Source: Malaya genurostris (lineage: Eukaryota > Arthropoda > Insecta > Diptera > Culicidae). From it: DNA of 64,000 bases. The notes below the pieces were generated by a model. It saw only the letters and a program-made list of their open reading frames with translations. It searched no databases and was not told the origin of the DNA. Position numbers and translations under genes: made by a program. How positions within the stretch are numbered: position 1 is the first letter of the stretch; each line of letters starts with the position of its first letter. Shown piece by piece: positions 47,718-61,699 of this stretch. The stretch spans positions 127,474,405 through 127,538,404 of the forward strand of contig NC_080572.1 of the NCBI RefSeq assembly GCF_030247185.1, read 5' to 3'.

Positions 47718-48214
47718 AAAGCTGTAATGTTTATTCCGTTTAGTTAGTTTTTCGCACGGAATGTTAAAAATGTTCATTGTCGGGCTCGATGTACTCATCT
47801 AGGCTATTTTTAATTGTGTTGGTAATTTTCACTCGAAATTAAGTGGGGGCAGTAAATATCGTAACATACCATAGGTTTGATTTTGTATTGCGTTGGAGGA
47901 TGGGAAGTAGGCACAATCATGTGCTTAGTTTTGGCAATCTGTATCAAATCTGTATCGTGCATGTCATCCGTAGGACGTATACAAATCAGTACATTACATA
48001 TAAGTCTGTATGAATGGCAACTGTGTTGGTAAATGAAAAAAGTAAACACAGTTTAGATGACAGACTGAATGTTTTTGATAGGGTATCATGGCGCCATCAT
48101 AACATATGCGAGCACTGTTTCAACTAAAGGAATATTCTAAATGACTGTTACGATGATTAAAGAATCCAATTTGAGATTCCTGTCTGTTAGTCTGTGCTTT
48201 CACCTCAGAGCAAA
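47718..48214. other. No gene seen
   Basis: Short frames only; no domain or repeat recognised. Confidence 0.45.
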
Positions 48215-48540
48215 GTGATTAGCATTATTTTCAAATTTTTAATGACCCTGTAATTTCGGAATCGGAGGTCGGATCCAAATGAAATTCAGGTACTTTGCAT
48301 ATGATTATAAGACCTTTTATCTAAATCTTAGTTTGTGAAAATCGGCTGAGCCGACTGTATCTCCGAGAAAAGTGAGTGACATTAATTTCACAGTATTGGT
48401 GCATCACTCTGTTACTCCAGAACTGGAAATTGGATTCAAATAAAATTCAAGAAGGTTGTATGGTACCATAAGCCCTATCATTTGAATCTAAGTTTGTGAA
48501 AATCGGTTCAGCCATCTCCGAGAAAAGTGAATAATGCTGT
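48215..48540 (+). repeat. Mosquito interspersed repeat
   Basis: AATTTCGGAATCGGAGGTCG, AAATCTTAGTTTGTGAAAAT, CAGCCATCTCCGAGAAAAGT. Two modules. Confidence 0.75.
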
Positions 48541-49009
48541 GCCGGTGGTGTAGTGATGTCAATTATACCAAACCCTCAATTTACGCGTAGTATATATGTA
48601 TAGCTTTAGCTTGACTTACATATGCAAAAGTAACAGAAACGCAGGTTTGCTTCGTTTGTTAGATTTCGTTAATTGGTTTAATCGAAATAGAGCATGAGAC
48701 AGTAAGTCTAGGTTCAACCAGGTTCAAAACTGTTCCAATTTGTAGTTCATAGGGTAACAGAGGTAGTTTGGCCACTTCATATATTTTGGCTCATCTAACA
48801 AACTTTTTGGTTTTAATATATGTTAGGTAATCAATGTTGCTTCAATTTAAAGCTAATTACATTAAATTACCTGTTGTTGAAGGGTTTTTCAAAGATATTA
48901 CAACATTTGGTGTATATTTTTACAAAGTGGGCTAAAATAAAATCAATCCTAAAGTGGGTTAAAATACCTCTGTTACCCTATTTGTTGCTGGCAAACGAAC
49001 CAACTTCGG

Positions 49010-49375
49010 CCATACCGGTCATCTGAATCCGATTTCGTAAGTATTAGAAATAGTGATCAAAAACTGCAAAAAGGATCTAACTCATTTTTCTTCACGATTC
49101 AAATCGATTTTTACAAAACTTATAGGTTTAAAGAAAAAGATACAGTTTCATACGGAATTCCTAAATTTGTTGTGGATACTACTTTCGGTTCCGGAACTAC
49201 AGGGTAAACAGGATTTGTAGATTTTGTTAGGTTTAGTCCGAACAAACTTTCCTATTTCTATTCAATGAACAGTTGTTTTTGCGAATTCCACAGTAATATT
49301 TATAACGTTATGGGTAATATGAGAATGGCATCATTACACCACTAGGTGGATTAAAATAGGGTTTTTTCTATCAAA
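49010..49375 (-). repeat. Mosquito interspersed repeat with terminal motif
   Basis: Ends ATGAGAATGGCATCATTACA then CCACTAGGTGGATTAAAATA. Inside are CGGTTCCGGAACTACAGGGT and TTTAGTCCGAACAAACTTTC, shared with 45300-45345. Confidence 0.7.
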
Positions 49376-50110
49376 ATGGCAAAAAGATATCATCTCACTG
49401 TTAGGTTTCATTGTATGTTTTATTTATTCGAAATTCTTTAAGCAGATTTCAGTTAGTAACTACTACAAAAAAGTGTCTATATTAAATGAATCATTAGTGC
49501 CTTGCTTAAGGGCAGCATGGTAAGCGTTATTTATTGATAGAATCAAAAACAAATAATTTTTCATATTTGAATACAGTTGAAAAAATGATCTAATTTAAAC
49601 TTACTTGTTCATTCGTGCAATTTAATTCACGGTGTTTGTTGTCCTTTTCTGGTTCAATTGTAAACCTTGCCTTCCTTACCACGTAAACCGCTTTGTGTAT
49701 GTCTATCATTATCGTTATGGAACAGTTTTATATAAACATGCAATGAAATTATACTCCTTTTCACGATGCATCGATTTAATAGTATATAAAACTCCATCAG
49801 ACACTTTAACGCATCGGAATTATAGCTATTAACCTCACGTCTTTCTTCATGCGTAAAATTGTTTTCATTATTTTTTGATTATGTTTCTACACTACAGGTC
49901 TGACCACACATAAAACCTTTAAATGTTATTAAATCAAACTGTGTTTTCATACGAGGAAACTGAGTACTTCTTTCGTTTCTTCTAGATGCATTAGCAAAAC
50001 ACACCATGGGTTGTGAAATGCGCTTTTCAGGCGGCAATGTTTCAAATTTGCTCCCTGTGCGCTAATGGCTTTATCGATACTTGGGAATAAAGTATCTAAC
50101 TAAGGATGTT
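49376..50110. other. No gene seen
   Basis: AT-rich DNA with frames under 70 codons and no motif. Confidence 0.5.
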
Positions 50111-50620
50111 TTTTATATAAAAAAACATGTTTCAATCTACCTAGTGGTGTAATGATGCCTTTCTCATATCAATCATACTATCACTTATAATACTGTGGTA
50201 TTCTTCAAAATATTTTTTTTCGATTCGGTTTGTTTGCCCGCCTACTGACCAAAACTATCAATTGGAGAAGATTTGAGATTGATTTAGAATTTTTTTCACG
50301 TTTTTTGCCCTTCTCAGTGATGGTAAACATTTTTTAACACACTTCACCCTATATTTCCGGATCCGGAAGTCGGATCCGGATGAAATTCAGGAATTCCGCA
50401 TGGAACCACAGGACCTTTCATTTGTAAGTAGTAAGAACATATATTTTCATTTTTTGCATATTTTACCCCATAAGTCCGAAACCGAAAGTCAGATTTAAAT
50501 GAAACTCAGGAATTTAGTATGGGACCTAAAGAGGTTTCATTTGAATCTATGTGTATGAAAATCGGTTTTGCCATCACCGAAAAAAGTTGGTGCACTTATT
50601 TTCAGTTATTTTAGTTTAAT
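50110..50620 (+). repeat. Mosquito interspersed repeat with terminal motif
   Basis: Starts TTTCAATCTACCTAGTGGTG, TAATGATGCCTTTCTCATAT and continues with TTTCCGGATCCGGAAGTCGG and TGTATGAAAATCGGTTTTGC. Confidence 0.8.
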
Positions 50621-50774
50621 TATTCAAATCATATCCATTACAAGAATTTAAAGGAAAGAGGTGGATTTAAAATAGTTTTTAATTAGCAAACCCATATTAC
50701 CTCCCATATAGATTTTAAGAGGAGCATCTCTGAACATGAGGAGATATTTTCTCCCCTAAAATTATATCATCATA

Positions 50775-52440
50775 CTAGCTGATTTACCCGGCGTTGCTCG
50801 GAAATGTTTCGTGAAGGCAAGGCACAAATCCCCGAAAATATGGGGAACGTGCCGTTATGAGCCAATTTATTCTGATACACTCTCTCATCCTCAAAATAAC
50901 CTTATAATCTATTTTAATTTAACTTCCTTTTTGTCAGTGAACTTACTACAGATCTTCTCTATGATTACCCTGAGTAGTGTAGAAAGTATCTGTGCTTTTC
51001 CAAAAATATCGATTCCCACCTTTAGTACATGTGCCAAACTTTGTGGCGATTCGTTTAGTTGTTTCGTAGTTATGCTGAGACTTAAATACTCTCGCGTTCA
51101 TAGGCAGACAAAGATTATTTTCCCTTAGTTCTTTGAATTCCCCGGCAAAATGGAACCAGATCTTTTGAAATTATTTAAAGAAAATTGCGTTGCAATCAAG
51201 TTAACAACAACAATACTATCTACTACGACCTTGAAATTCTTGCCACTTTCTTGTTTTACAAAAAATGGGAGATTTTTTTTCAAAAACCCCTCCTTCTAAT
51301 GTAAATGTCGGTTCTCTTCAAGTTATATAAATTTCGTCATTGACCTCATGTTAACGACACTTGCTACATACTTTTCCCCCTGAAAATGTCCTAATGATCA
51401 TTTCTGAAGAGCAAGAAGAATCTGTGCCAAATTTGATAGCAATCCGTTCAGTAGTTCCGTAGTTATACGGTTACAATCATTACATCCCCTTTTTTAAGTA
51501 TCTATAATCTTCAAAAAGTATTGATTCTCGTCAAATTCAATAAATTTTTTCATGACCACTGTTAAGGACACTTGCTACGCTTCCTCCCCAATAAAAATAC
51601 CCTTTCAACTATCTCTGAAGAGTAAAAAGCATCTGTGCCAAATTTTATAGTAATTCATTCAGTAGTTCCGGAGTTATGCCGTTACAAAATTTACACTACA
51701 GAGAGAGAGAGGCACTTTCTACACCCTTTCCCCTTCCTTATAATCATATCTAACTTGTGCAAAAAGTATCTATGGTTTTTAAAAAGTACCGATTCTTGTC
51801 AAATTAGATATTTTTTAATGACCCCCTTTGTTCAGAACACTTGCTACGTTCCCTCCCCCATAAAAATATTCTTATAACCATCTCGGAAGAGCAAGAAGTA
51901 CATGTGTCAAGTTTGATAGCAATCCGTTAAGTAGTTTCGGAGTTATGCCGTTTCAAACATTACACCCCCCTTTTTAAAGACACTTGCTACATCCACCCCC
52001 ATATTATCATATTCTAGGTATGCGAAATGTTTCTTATGTCTTAAACAATATCGATTTTTGTCGAGTTATATGAATTTTTTATGACCCCTTCTTGTTAGGG
52101 ACACTTGCTACGCTTCCTCTCCTATAAAAATACGTTGATAACTATCTCTGAAGAGCAAGAAGTATCTGTGCCAAGTTTGGAGGCAATCGGTTCAGTAGTT
52201 TCGGAGTTATGCCCTTTTAGACTATACACCCCCCCCCCCTTTTTAAAGGCACTTGCTACATCCACCCCCCGTATAGTCATATCTAAGGTATGTAAAATGT
52301 TTCTATGATCTTCAAAACGTATCGATTCTCGTCAAGTTATGTGAATTTGTTCATGACCCCACCCTGTTAATGGCACTTGCTACGCTCCCTACCCTATAAA
52401 AATACTCCCTAAACCCAAACTTACTAAAATTAACTTAGAC
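50775..52440 (-). mobile_element. Helitron-like element, 3' terminal part with tandem modules
   Basis: The + strand begins CTAGCTGATTTACCCGGCGT, the complement of a CTAG|T Helitron end, as at 8315. About five diverged modules of 250-290 bp follow, each with AAGAGCAAGAAGTATCTGTG, CCGTTCAGTAGTTCCG and CACTTGCTACATCC-type words. No protein domain is present. A short retroelement tail is inserted at 50826. Confidence 0.5.
50826..50880 (-). repeat. Short retroelement 3'-tail repeat, copy 3
   Basis: AATATGGGGAACGTGCCGTT then ATGAGCCAATTTATTCTGAT is the complement of the 6190 and 24229 copies. It lies just inside the Helitron-like end. Confidence 0.5.
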
Positions 52441-52939
52441 CACAAACCCCAATTCACAAATTACTTTGAAAATTCAATTTACTTGATTCTTTTTCTGTTT
52501 GATACATAAAAAAATTATGAAAATCAACCGGAAAAGTGGGGAAAATGCATAAAGATGTTTAGTTTTTGGAATTTTCCGTTGAAATAGTCGCCTATGCTTA
52601 CTAGATCATCGATAGGTGTTTGGCGCATAACGAATTGCTTAATTGAGTATCAACATTATTGCTTGCTAAATGATTTAATGATGGAACGCCTATGAGTGTT
52701 CTAGCTACACCGCAAACGGGATCAAAAGTTCTGATATTGTTTACCAGAAGATGCATTGTGTGCAATGTAATCAGTTAGATGATTAATGTTGGCCATCGTA
52801 GGCGTAAGTTGAACAAATCACTTCCACTTCAACTTCACTCACCTATCTTTTCACTTCATTTTACCTATTACCAGTAACACGCTCAGTGAAGTAATCAGTG
52901 CAGTGAAAAAAAACATTTTTTTCTTACAAATTTTTGGTG

Positions 52940-52940
<1 letters not shown>

Positions 52941-53037
<97 letters not shown>
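52941..53037 (+). repeat. (TAA)n microsatellite, ~32 copies
   Basis: Uninterrupted TAA/AAT run; read on the - strand it gives a spurious poly-Tyr frame. Confidence 0.98.
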
Positions 53038-53038
<1 letters not shown>

Positions 53039-53577
53039 GTTTTCACCGTGAAGTGATACCGATAATAAGGTAAAAATCACTTCACTTGGTTTTCATCGTG
53101 TAGTGATACCCGTAGTGGCCAGGATTCTGCTGTTTAAATAATGAGATCAAACAAAGAGGTTTGCCTTGCATTTAGCATGCTGAAATTCGTTTGCGTCGGG
53201 TAAATTCAGCTGGATTTATAATCATCAATCACTCCTCATGTTCACTTCGCTATAACAGAAGAATTGCACATTGTTTTCATATAAAACTTTCTGATACAAA
53301 TTCTCAGTACCGAATTCCACCATTCGTTACTTGTAGGTTGGGTACTAAACAAAATGATGTGGTATCTACTAATGAGACGACTATTAAACGAATGCAGTGT
53401 TCATATAAAAGTTAATGGACACAATGTTTAAGAGAATGGTAACTTGAACTTTCGAATATCCAAAAATTACTAATTTTATCTTTCGGTTTTTTAACAATAT
53501 CAAACTAACTAGAGATTGTGAGAGGAAAAAGAATATGAAAAATGTAGAGGCATAGTACTCAAGGAAGAGTAGAGATT

Positions 53578-54690
53578 TTTTTTTTTAATTTTTTATTCAG
53601 GCCAATTTGCGTATAGCTTTACGTGGCCGATTTACCCATGTTTTTGTTACATAAAATTATTTTTTTATTTTTGGATCTCGTTGTCACCCTTTTTCTAGGG
53701 GAAGAGGAGCTTCCATTTTCTTCTAGCGAAGATTGAAGGTCATTTTGTCCGTTGCTCGTATCATCCATTGCTACATCGTTGGAGTTGTGAGTGGTTTCCG
53801 TTTCCTTGTTTTCATTGTTGATCGCCGTCTTGGGTTCATTTGCAGTTGCTGTAGATGCGCTTTGTACATTGATTGCAGTTGATAGTTGGTTAGATGGTAA
53901 AGGTGTTTTTGAAACAGGAGCACTGCATTCACTAGTTTCCGTTGTTGAGCGTTTGTCCTTGTTTTTGTTTGTTTTGTTTGTTTTCGCAGTTTCAGTGCAA
54001 GGTTTGCCGTAGTGTGCAGGTTGTTCACAAAACTGACATGTAACTAATTGATTTTCATACGTAATCAGCGCACAAATCTCCAAATATCAAGGGGAACGTG
54101 CCATTTGAGCCAATTTGTTCTGATTCCTGAATTGATTTTCATACGTAATCTGCGTTTTACTCGGATGTATTCCATCTTGACTACAAACGATGTAAGATGG
54201 AATTGCTTTACGTAGTTGCATACGTACCACTCGCACGCCATTCCGGATACCCGGGAAAAAATTCTGCCATACTTCCCTGATTCGATGGAAAGAACTTCAC
54301 CGTACTGCGACATGCTTTCCCGAACATACCCATCGCTGGTCTGCGGGGGAAGGTCATGCACTTCTATGGCATTGTCCACCATGTACACAGGGATTTTATA
54401 TTTAACATTGTCATGATCAACACTGTGCACCCCGTTATTATCCGAAGCAAATGAAATTGCATCTTTTTCACGTTTGAACATAATGTACACACATTTAGAC
54501 GCCTTGTTGAATTGAATCTCACTTACATCATTAACGTTTAGATGCATTCGTTCCTTAAGCAAGATTTCAATTTCGGTTGCTGCTGGTCTAACTTTGCAGC
54601 GCTTGAAATCAATACAAATTGACCAAGTTTCAGGCTTTGTTAAATCGTATTTGCCCATTTCGTACAATCTATTGTTCACTGCACTGTATT
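53578..54690 (-). mobile_element. ORF1-only LINE derivative with poly(A) tail
   Basis: - strand order: start MNNRLYEMGKYDLTKPETWS at 54679, RRM-like region (SICIDFKRCKVRPAATEIEI, YIMFKREKDAISFASDNNGV), AIEVHDLPPQTSDGYVRESM, zinc knuckle QLVTCQFCEQPAHYGKPC, then a Thr/Ser/Asn-rich tail with KRVTTRSKNKKI and stop at 53619. Only about 40 bp later the sequence ends in AATAAAAAATT and a run of A (53578-53590). So a LINE 3' end directly follows ORF1, with no endonuclease or RT. The ORF1 is split by a 63-bp insertion and a frameshift (54067-54250), so this copy is dead. Confidence 0.75.
54067..54129 (-). repeat. 63-bp retroelement tail insertion with 21-bp target duplication
   Basis: Flanked by AATTGATTTTCATACGTAAT plus C at 54046-54066 and again at 54130-54150. 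The insert contains the complement of GAATCAGAACAAATTGGCTC and AAATGGCACGTTCCCC, i.e. copy 4 of the short tail repeat. It interrupts the LINE ORF1 reading frame. Confidence 0.8.
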
Positions 54691-54844
54691 GTCTTTGTTT
54701 CTGTCGTCGCGACCGTAAGAAATTTTCGACTGCGTCGGATCCGATGCGAGCACGAACTGATGAAGAGTAAGGATTTGAAGATAAAGTTCTGAAAAATTCA
54801 ACGTAACAAGGTTCATTTAAGTAAAAAAGGTTTCTCGCATCTAA

Positions 54845-54905
54845 ACTTTTACCTTCTACCAGAGGAGTCGAATTTAGCGATGCGAATCAACCGAGTCTCT
54901 GATAT
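54845..54905 (-). repeat. Short SINE-like repeat, copy 1
   Basis: CTTCTACCAGAGGAGTCGAA and CGAGTCTCTGATAT correspond to CTTCTACCAGAGGAATCGAG and TGAGTCTCTGGTAT at 58248-58305. On the - strand the CTCGATTCCTCTGG part resembles a B box. Confidence 0.4.
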
Positions 54906-55440
54906 ATCACAAATTTACTAAATAATTACTGACTGACCAGAAGTCGTAAATTAAAAGTAAAAAACAAATCATCGCTGAATTGTTAATCGAAAATTGTTCC
55001 TGTGATTGTCACGCTACGAACATACATAAAACACGACTAAATAATAGCACCAGACTAGCGAGAAGTGACGAACTACAACTCGCGAGTACAGCTTTTGTAA
55101 ACTTGCGGAATCGATTTAAAGTTGTCATCTTATTTATTTTTGCTTCACTTTTTATCCCATATGTCGAAACCATTAGTTTGAGAGTGATACACAATCGCTG
55201 TTCGATGCACTGACTCAAAAGATGATATGGCGATCGGTGCATTCGCTTAATTTTTGCGTAACAAAAGCTTTTAACATATTCACAATATTTTTTGATGAAT
55301 TCATCGCAGCCAAGTAATCAGTAAAATAATGGAAAGATACATTCACAGCATCAGATGTTTGACAATTCTACTGTCCGAAAACAGAAATTCAAAAAAAAAA
55401 ATCGGGCGAGACGAAGCTCGACGGGTCAGTAAGTAAATAT

Positions 55441-58230
<2,790 letters not shown>

Positions 58231-58239
58231 CCTTTAACA

Positions 58240-58320
58240 AGTCAATCTTCTACCAGAGGAATCGAGCTTAGGCATCTGATCAATGCAAATCACTTGAGTC
58301 TCTGGTATGTCGGAAAGTAA
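58240..58320 (-). repeat. Short SINE-like repeat, copy 2
   Basis: Same words as 54845-54905; see there. Confidence 0.4.
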
Positions 58321-58576
58321 TGACAAAGGTCTTTTACCATTTACTATCCGAATCGCAAAAGAAAAGTTACCAGATGTTGTAACTTTCAATTTGCGACAGC
58401 ATTCTTACACACAGTGAGTTCTTCACTGCGTGGATGTTTTTTTTCTCAATATCTATATAGGTAGTTGAACATCGGAATGGAATGTTTGTTCGAACTGTTG
58501 CTTCGAACGTGTTAGTTGTTTGCCACAACGTGTTAGTTGTTTACCCTAGGTTGTGAGCGGTGTTCAGTAGCGCTCC

Positions 58577-58830
58577 ATATAATATAATATAATATAATAT
58601 AATATAATATAATATAATATAATATAATATAATATAATATAATATAATATAATATAATATAATATAATATAATATAATATAATATAATATAATATAATAT
58701 AATATAATGTAATGTAATATAATATAATATAAAATAATATAACATAATAGAATAGCACCCAGTCGACGACGTTGTATTGCCCAAATGTCATCATAGGCAC
58801 ATTGGGACGCATGAGATATGAACTTGTGAG
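58577..58830 (+). repeat. (AATAT)n array with shared flank
   Basis: About 33 AATAT units to roughly 58745, then CCAAATGTCATCATAGGCAC at 58778, also found beside the decayed array at 29860-30360. Confidence 0.9.
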
Positions 58831-59546
58831 CACTTAGTTAGTTCATTTTCCGACGATCCCCCGCCCTTGTGCGTAAATGTTCCTAAAATGGAGGCTTTAT
58901 TTGTATGCGACTTACCAAGTGTTACCTCGCAAGTTTTCGAATATTGAATATATGTTTTGATTTGTTGGAGTATTAGGATTGCAAAAGAACTAACAAAATA
59001 ATGTCATTCGATAATTTTTACTATATAACAGCATACTACCTTTTTAACATATTGTAGAACTCGAAATCTGTATTTTTTCTACATTTATTTTTTTAACTTG
59101 ATTATTATAACTATTTATTTGCTGTTTACGGCGCATAATTTTAGGTTTTAAATATTGACCTTTAACTGATATTCTGTAAGTAGTATCATTTTTTTATATC
59201 ATATGCAATGTAAATTTCTATATTATAACGCATAATTTTTATTGATTGTTTTGATAATAATATGTATTTTTTCATACATCATAGTTAAATTACTTGAATA
59301 ATCGTAATTAAAAACAAGGGGCTGAGGCCCAATGGGAGATAGATAGTACCTATTATCTTTCTCCGGACAGAATCATCTAAGATGCACTGGGTTCCTGCTA
59401 CCATGTCGTAAAAGTCCAAAATATCCGGAAATTCTGTTTTCCTACTTTCAGTTACCATCAGAACATTTTTTACTTTACTATCACTTCGTCCAACAAAGTG
59501 CTCTTATTTCGTCTGTATTTCTACCCTTTCGAGCTTTTAAGACTAC
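58831..59546. other. No gene seen
   Basis: AT-rich, no motif. Confidence 0.5.
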
Positions 59547-59689
59547 ACATATAAAAAAATTTTGTGAATTTACATATATTTTCATGTACATATTTGGAGC
59601 AAGCAATAAAACATAAAGTTACTTCACAATTCTGTCAGTTCCCATATAATTTAATCGCATAAGTATGCGTCCATTGAAAGATAAAGTTT

Positions 59690-60905
59690 ATTGTTGTTTA
59701 TTGTTTATTTGTTTAAATAATCCATCTGACAATTAAAAGTCTTAATGAATAACACGAAGTACAACGAACAAACTTATAACAAGGATACACTTAATAATTT
59801 CTGTGAGAACTTGTGCGTCGGTTTACCAAATTCAAAGAGATGCTCAACTTTGGAAAATGCACGTATACATGCTGTCATTGGTTCATGTTGTCCGAAAGTA
59901 GTACGATGAAATCTTGGTTGAAGTAGACTCGTCGAGCGTAGAGATCACTGAGAAGCACGGAAGTCAAGAAGAGATAACAATTTTGGTGAATCAATATCGC
60001 CATTGATTACTTTAGCCACAAGTAACGCTTGCTGCATCTTTTTTCGTCGCTCTAACGATTCCAGGCCAATCAGACGACAGCGGTCAGGATACGGTGGTAA
60101 ATCCAGAGGGTTTTGCCATGGGAGGTGCCGCAAAGCCTACCGGACGGGGTCCAAACCAAACACGCATTTTCGAGTGATGGGCGCACCAACGAACAGTATA
60201 GCGCTTTTAGACAGTACGGGTCTTTGAAGTCTCGGCTGATTTTCGCTATGAAGCCGAGTTGTCGTGTTGCTTTGGAAATCAAAGTTGATCGGTGTTGGTT
60301 AAAGGTAAGCTTAGCATCCAGCAAAACGCCGAGGTCATTGACAACGTCGACTCTTCCAAGAGTTTGTCCATCGATTTGATAGTCGAATATTATGGGGTTG
60401 GTTTTGCGATGGAATGTTGTAACTTGACATTTCACGGTACTAATAATTAAAAAATTTCTTCTACACCGGCCAACGAAAATATTTAAAAGTTCCTGGAGAC
60501 GAACACAGTCCTCAATAGACCGAACTGCCAGATACAGCTTCAGGTCATCAGCGTAAACCAGTCTGCATCCAATGCCAAGTAGTAAAGTAGCGTCGTTAAA
60601 GAACAGCACAAACAATAGTGGACCTAGGTTACTACCCTGAGGAACACCAGATTTATTCGTGAAAGGAGAAGAAATACACGAGCCTAGCTGGACACGTAGC
60701 ACTTTGTCGCATAAATAAAAGCTCAGCAATTTAACAAACATTCTCGAAGCGCCTAGTCGGGATAATTTTGTTACAAGTATTTCATGATCTATTCGATCAA
60801 ACGCTGCTTTCAGATCAGTATAAATTGCATCAATTTGAGATTTTTCTTCCATCCGAGTGATACAGGTAGATGTAAAATCCAACAGGTTCGTGTTCACCGA
60901 TCGTT
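59690..60905 (-). mobile_element. Jockey-type LINE, 5'-truncated, same family as 14590-15640
   Basis: Inserted in a MITE. The RT part (60070-60897) is open for 275 codons on the - strand, followed in a shifted frame by LVAKVINGDIDSPKLLSLLD (60133-59945). The tail is TAAACAAATAAACAATAAAC-like near 59690-59730. Confidence 0.88.
60070..60897 (-). pseudogene. Jockey-type reverse transcriptase, 5'-truncated
   Basis: Ordered motifs: DAIYTDLKAAFDRIDHEILV, NKSGVPQGSNLGPLLFVLFF, CRLVYADDLKLYLAVR (intact YADD catalytic box), LGVLLDAKLTFNQHR, and YCSLVRPSLENACLVWTPSG. This is the best preserved RT of the window, without stops from finger to thumb. It lacks the endonuclease and N-terminal RT because of 5' truncation, and the C-terminus shifts frame at about 60130, so it is not mobile by itself. 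Confidence 0.92.
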
Positions 60906-61013
60906 CTATTCATTGCCAATTTAATGCAGTCCAATTTAATTTTGCATCGATGATGGTTCAAACTTTAGATTCAACTCATGTTGTCGTGTAAATTTTAATC
61001 TTACTTTCTGTGT

Positions 61014-61640
61014 AGTCTAATCTGGAAGAAATATTTTGCTTCTTTTGTGTTATTTCTCGTTCTTCAAAACTATAGGCTGTGGGTTAGCGAAGCTTTCATT
61101 GAATGTGTTTCGCTTAGTTGTTTGTAGTTTTCTTTTTTTCACACGCTTCTTTTACTGATTTAAATTTTGAATTTTGTTTTCTAATATTAAGCCAATCTAT
61201 ACCGTCTAGATGGCGATGTGCCAAAGCTGTCCACATTCTTTGTTTCTTTTTCGAAATAGTTGAACTGTCTAGGTATTTACTGTGATAGCCAAGGAGGTGA
61301 TTAAGACAAGACAAGCTCAAAATTTGTCTTGAAACTGTTAGGATTAGAATTGCTTCAGATCATAATTAAATGCAAACATAATCAAAAATAAATTCAAATA
61401 ATTAAAATAATTGCATATTTTTCTCTCTCTGTAACCGGATGTCTAGAGTTTGAAGAACAAAAACTATAAATTTAAAAACTATCATTTTGCTCGAAATTTA
61501 CCAATGCATTTCGACTTTTTTAAAACAGACGCCTATTATAAATAAACTGTCATTTCCATTTTTGTAGATTGTTCTTATAACATATCGCGGGACTCGGTTG
61601 ATTTCAAATCGATTGACTGTCGATAGAGTAACACTTTCTT
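61014..61640 (-). CDS. Unrecognised - strand frame (61114-61320), uncertain
   Basis: A 68-codon stretch reads LSCLNHLLGYHSKYLDSSTI, KKKQRMWTALAHRHLDGIDW and LNIRKQNSKFKSVKEACEKK. The mix of charged and aromatic residues looks more protein-like than neighbouring frames, but I know no family for it and find no partner exons. The ATG at its start may be internal. Treat as a possible exon or gene remnant only; 61321-61640 shows nothing. Confidence 0.25.
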
Positions 61641-61699
61641 CTTGTGCCGAATACCAAAGCAACAGACGCTTGTACTTTTTGCTGCGCTCATAACAAATT

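Larger units (their letters stand above)
52480..55436 (+). mobile_element. Second + strand Helitron-like copy, 5'-truncated, with insertions
   Basis: 52490-52760 matches the body of the 27487 element (CCGGAAAAGTGGG, GGAATTTTCC, AGTCGCC). 55320-55436 matches its 3' end: AAAATAATGGAAAG, GTTTGACAATTCT and GACGAAGCTCGACGGGTCAG, with TAAGT where CTAGT is expected. Between them lie the AAT microsatellite and the ORF1-only LINE. Confidence 0.5.
59547..61013 (-). repeat. ACACAGAAA-family MITE split by a LINE
   Basis: 59547-59680 is the complement of the right half of the 32471 copy (TTTTGTGAATTTACATATAT, TTTTCATGTACATATTTGGA). 60905-61013 is the complement of its left half and of the 1-130 copy (ACTCATGTTGTCGTGTAAAT, TACTTTCTGTGTAG). 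Together the halves total ~240 bp, close to the 255-bp full copy. Confidence 0.7.

Noticed and set aside
52895..53080. Poly-Tyr frame
   Set aside because: Product of the TAA microsatellite.
58533..58833. YYIIL repeat frames
   Set aside because: Product of the AATAT array.
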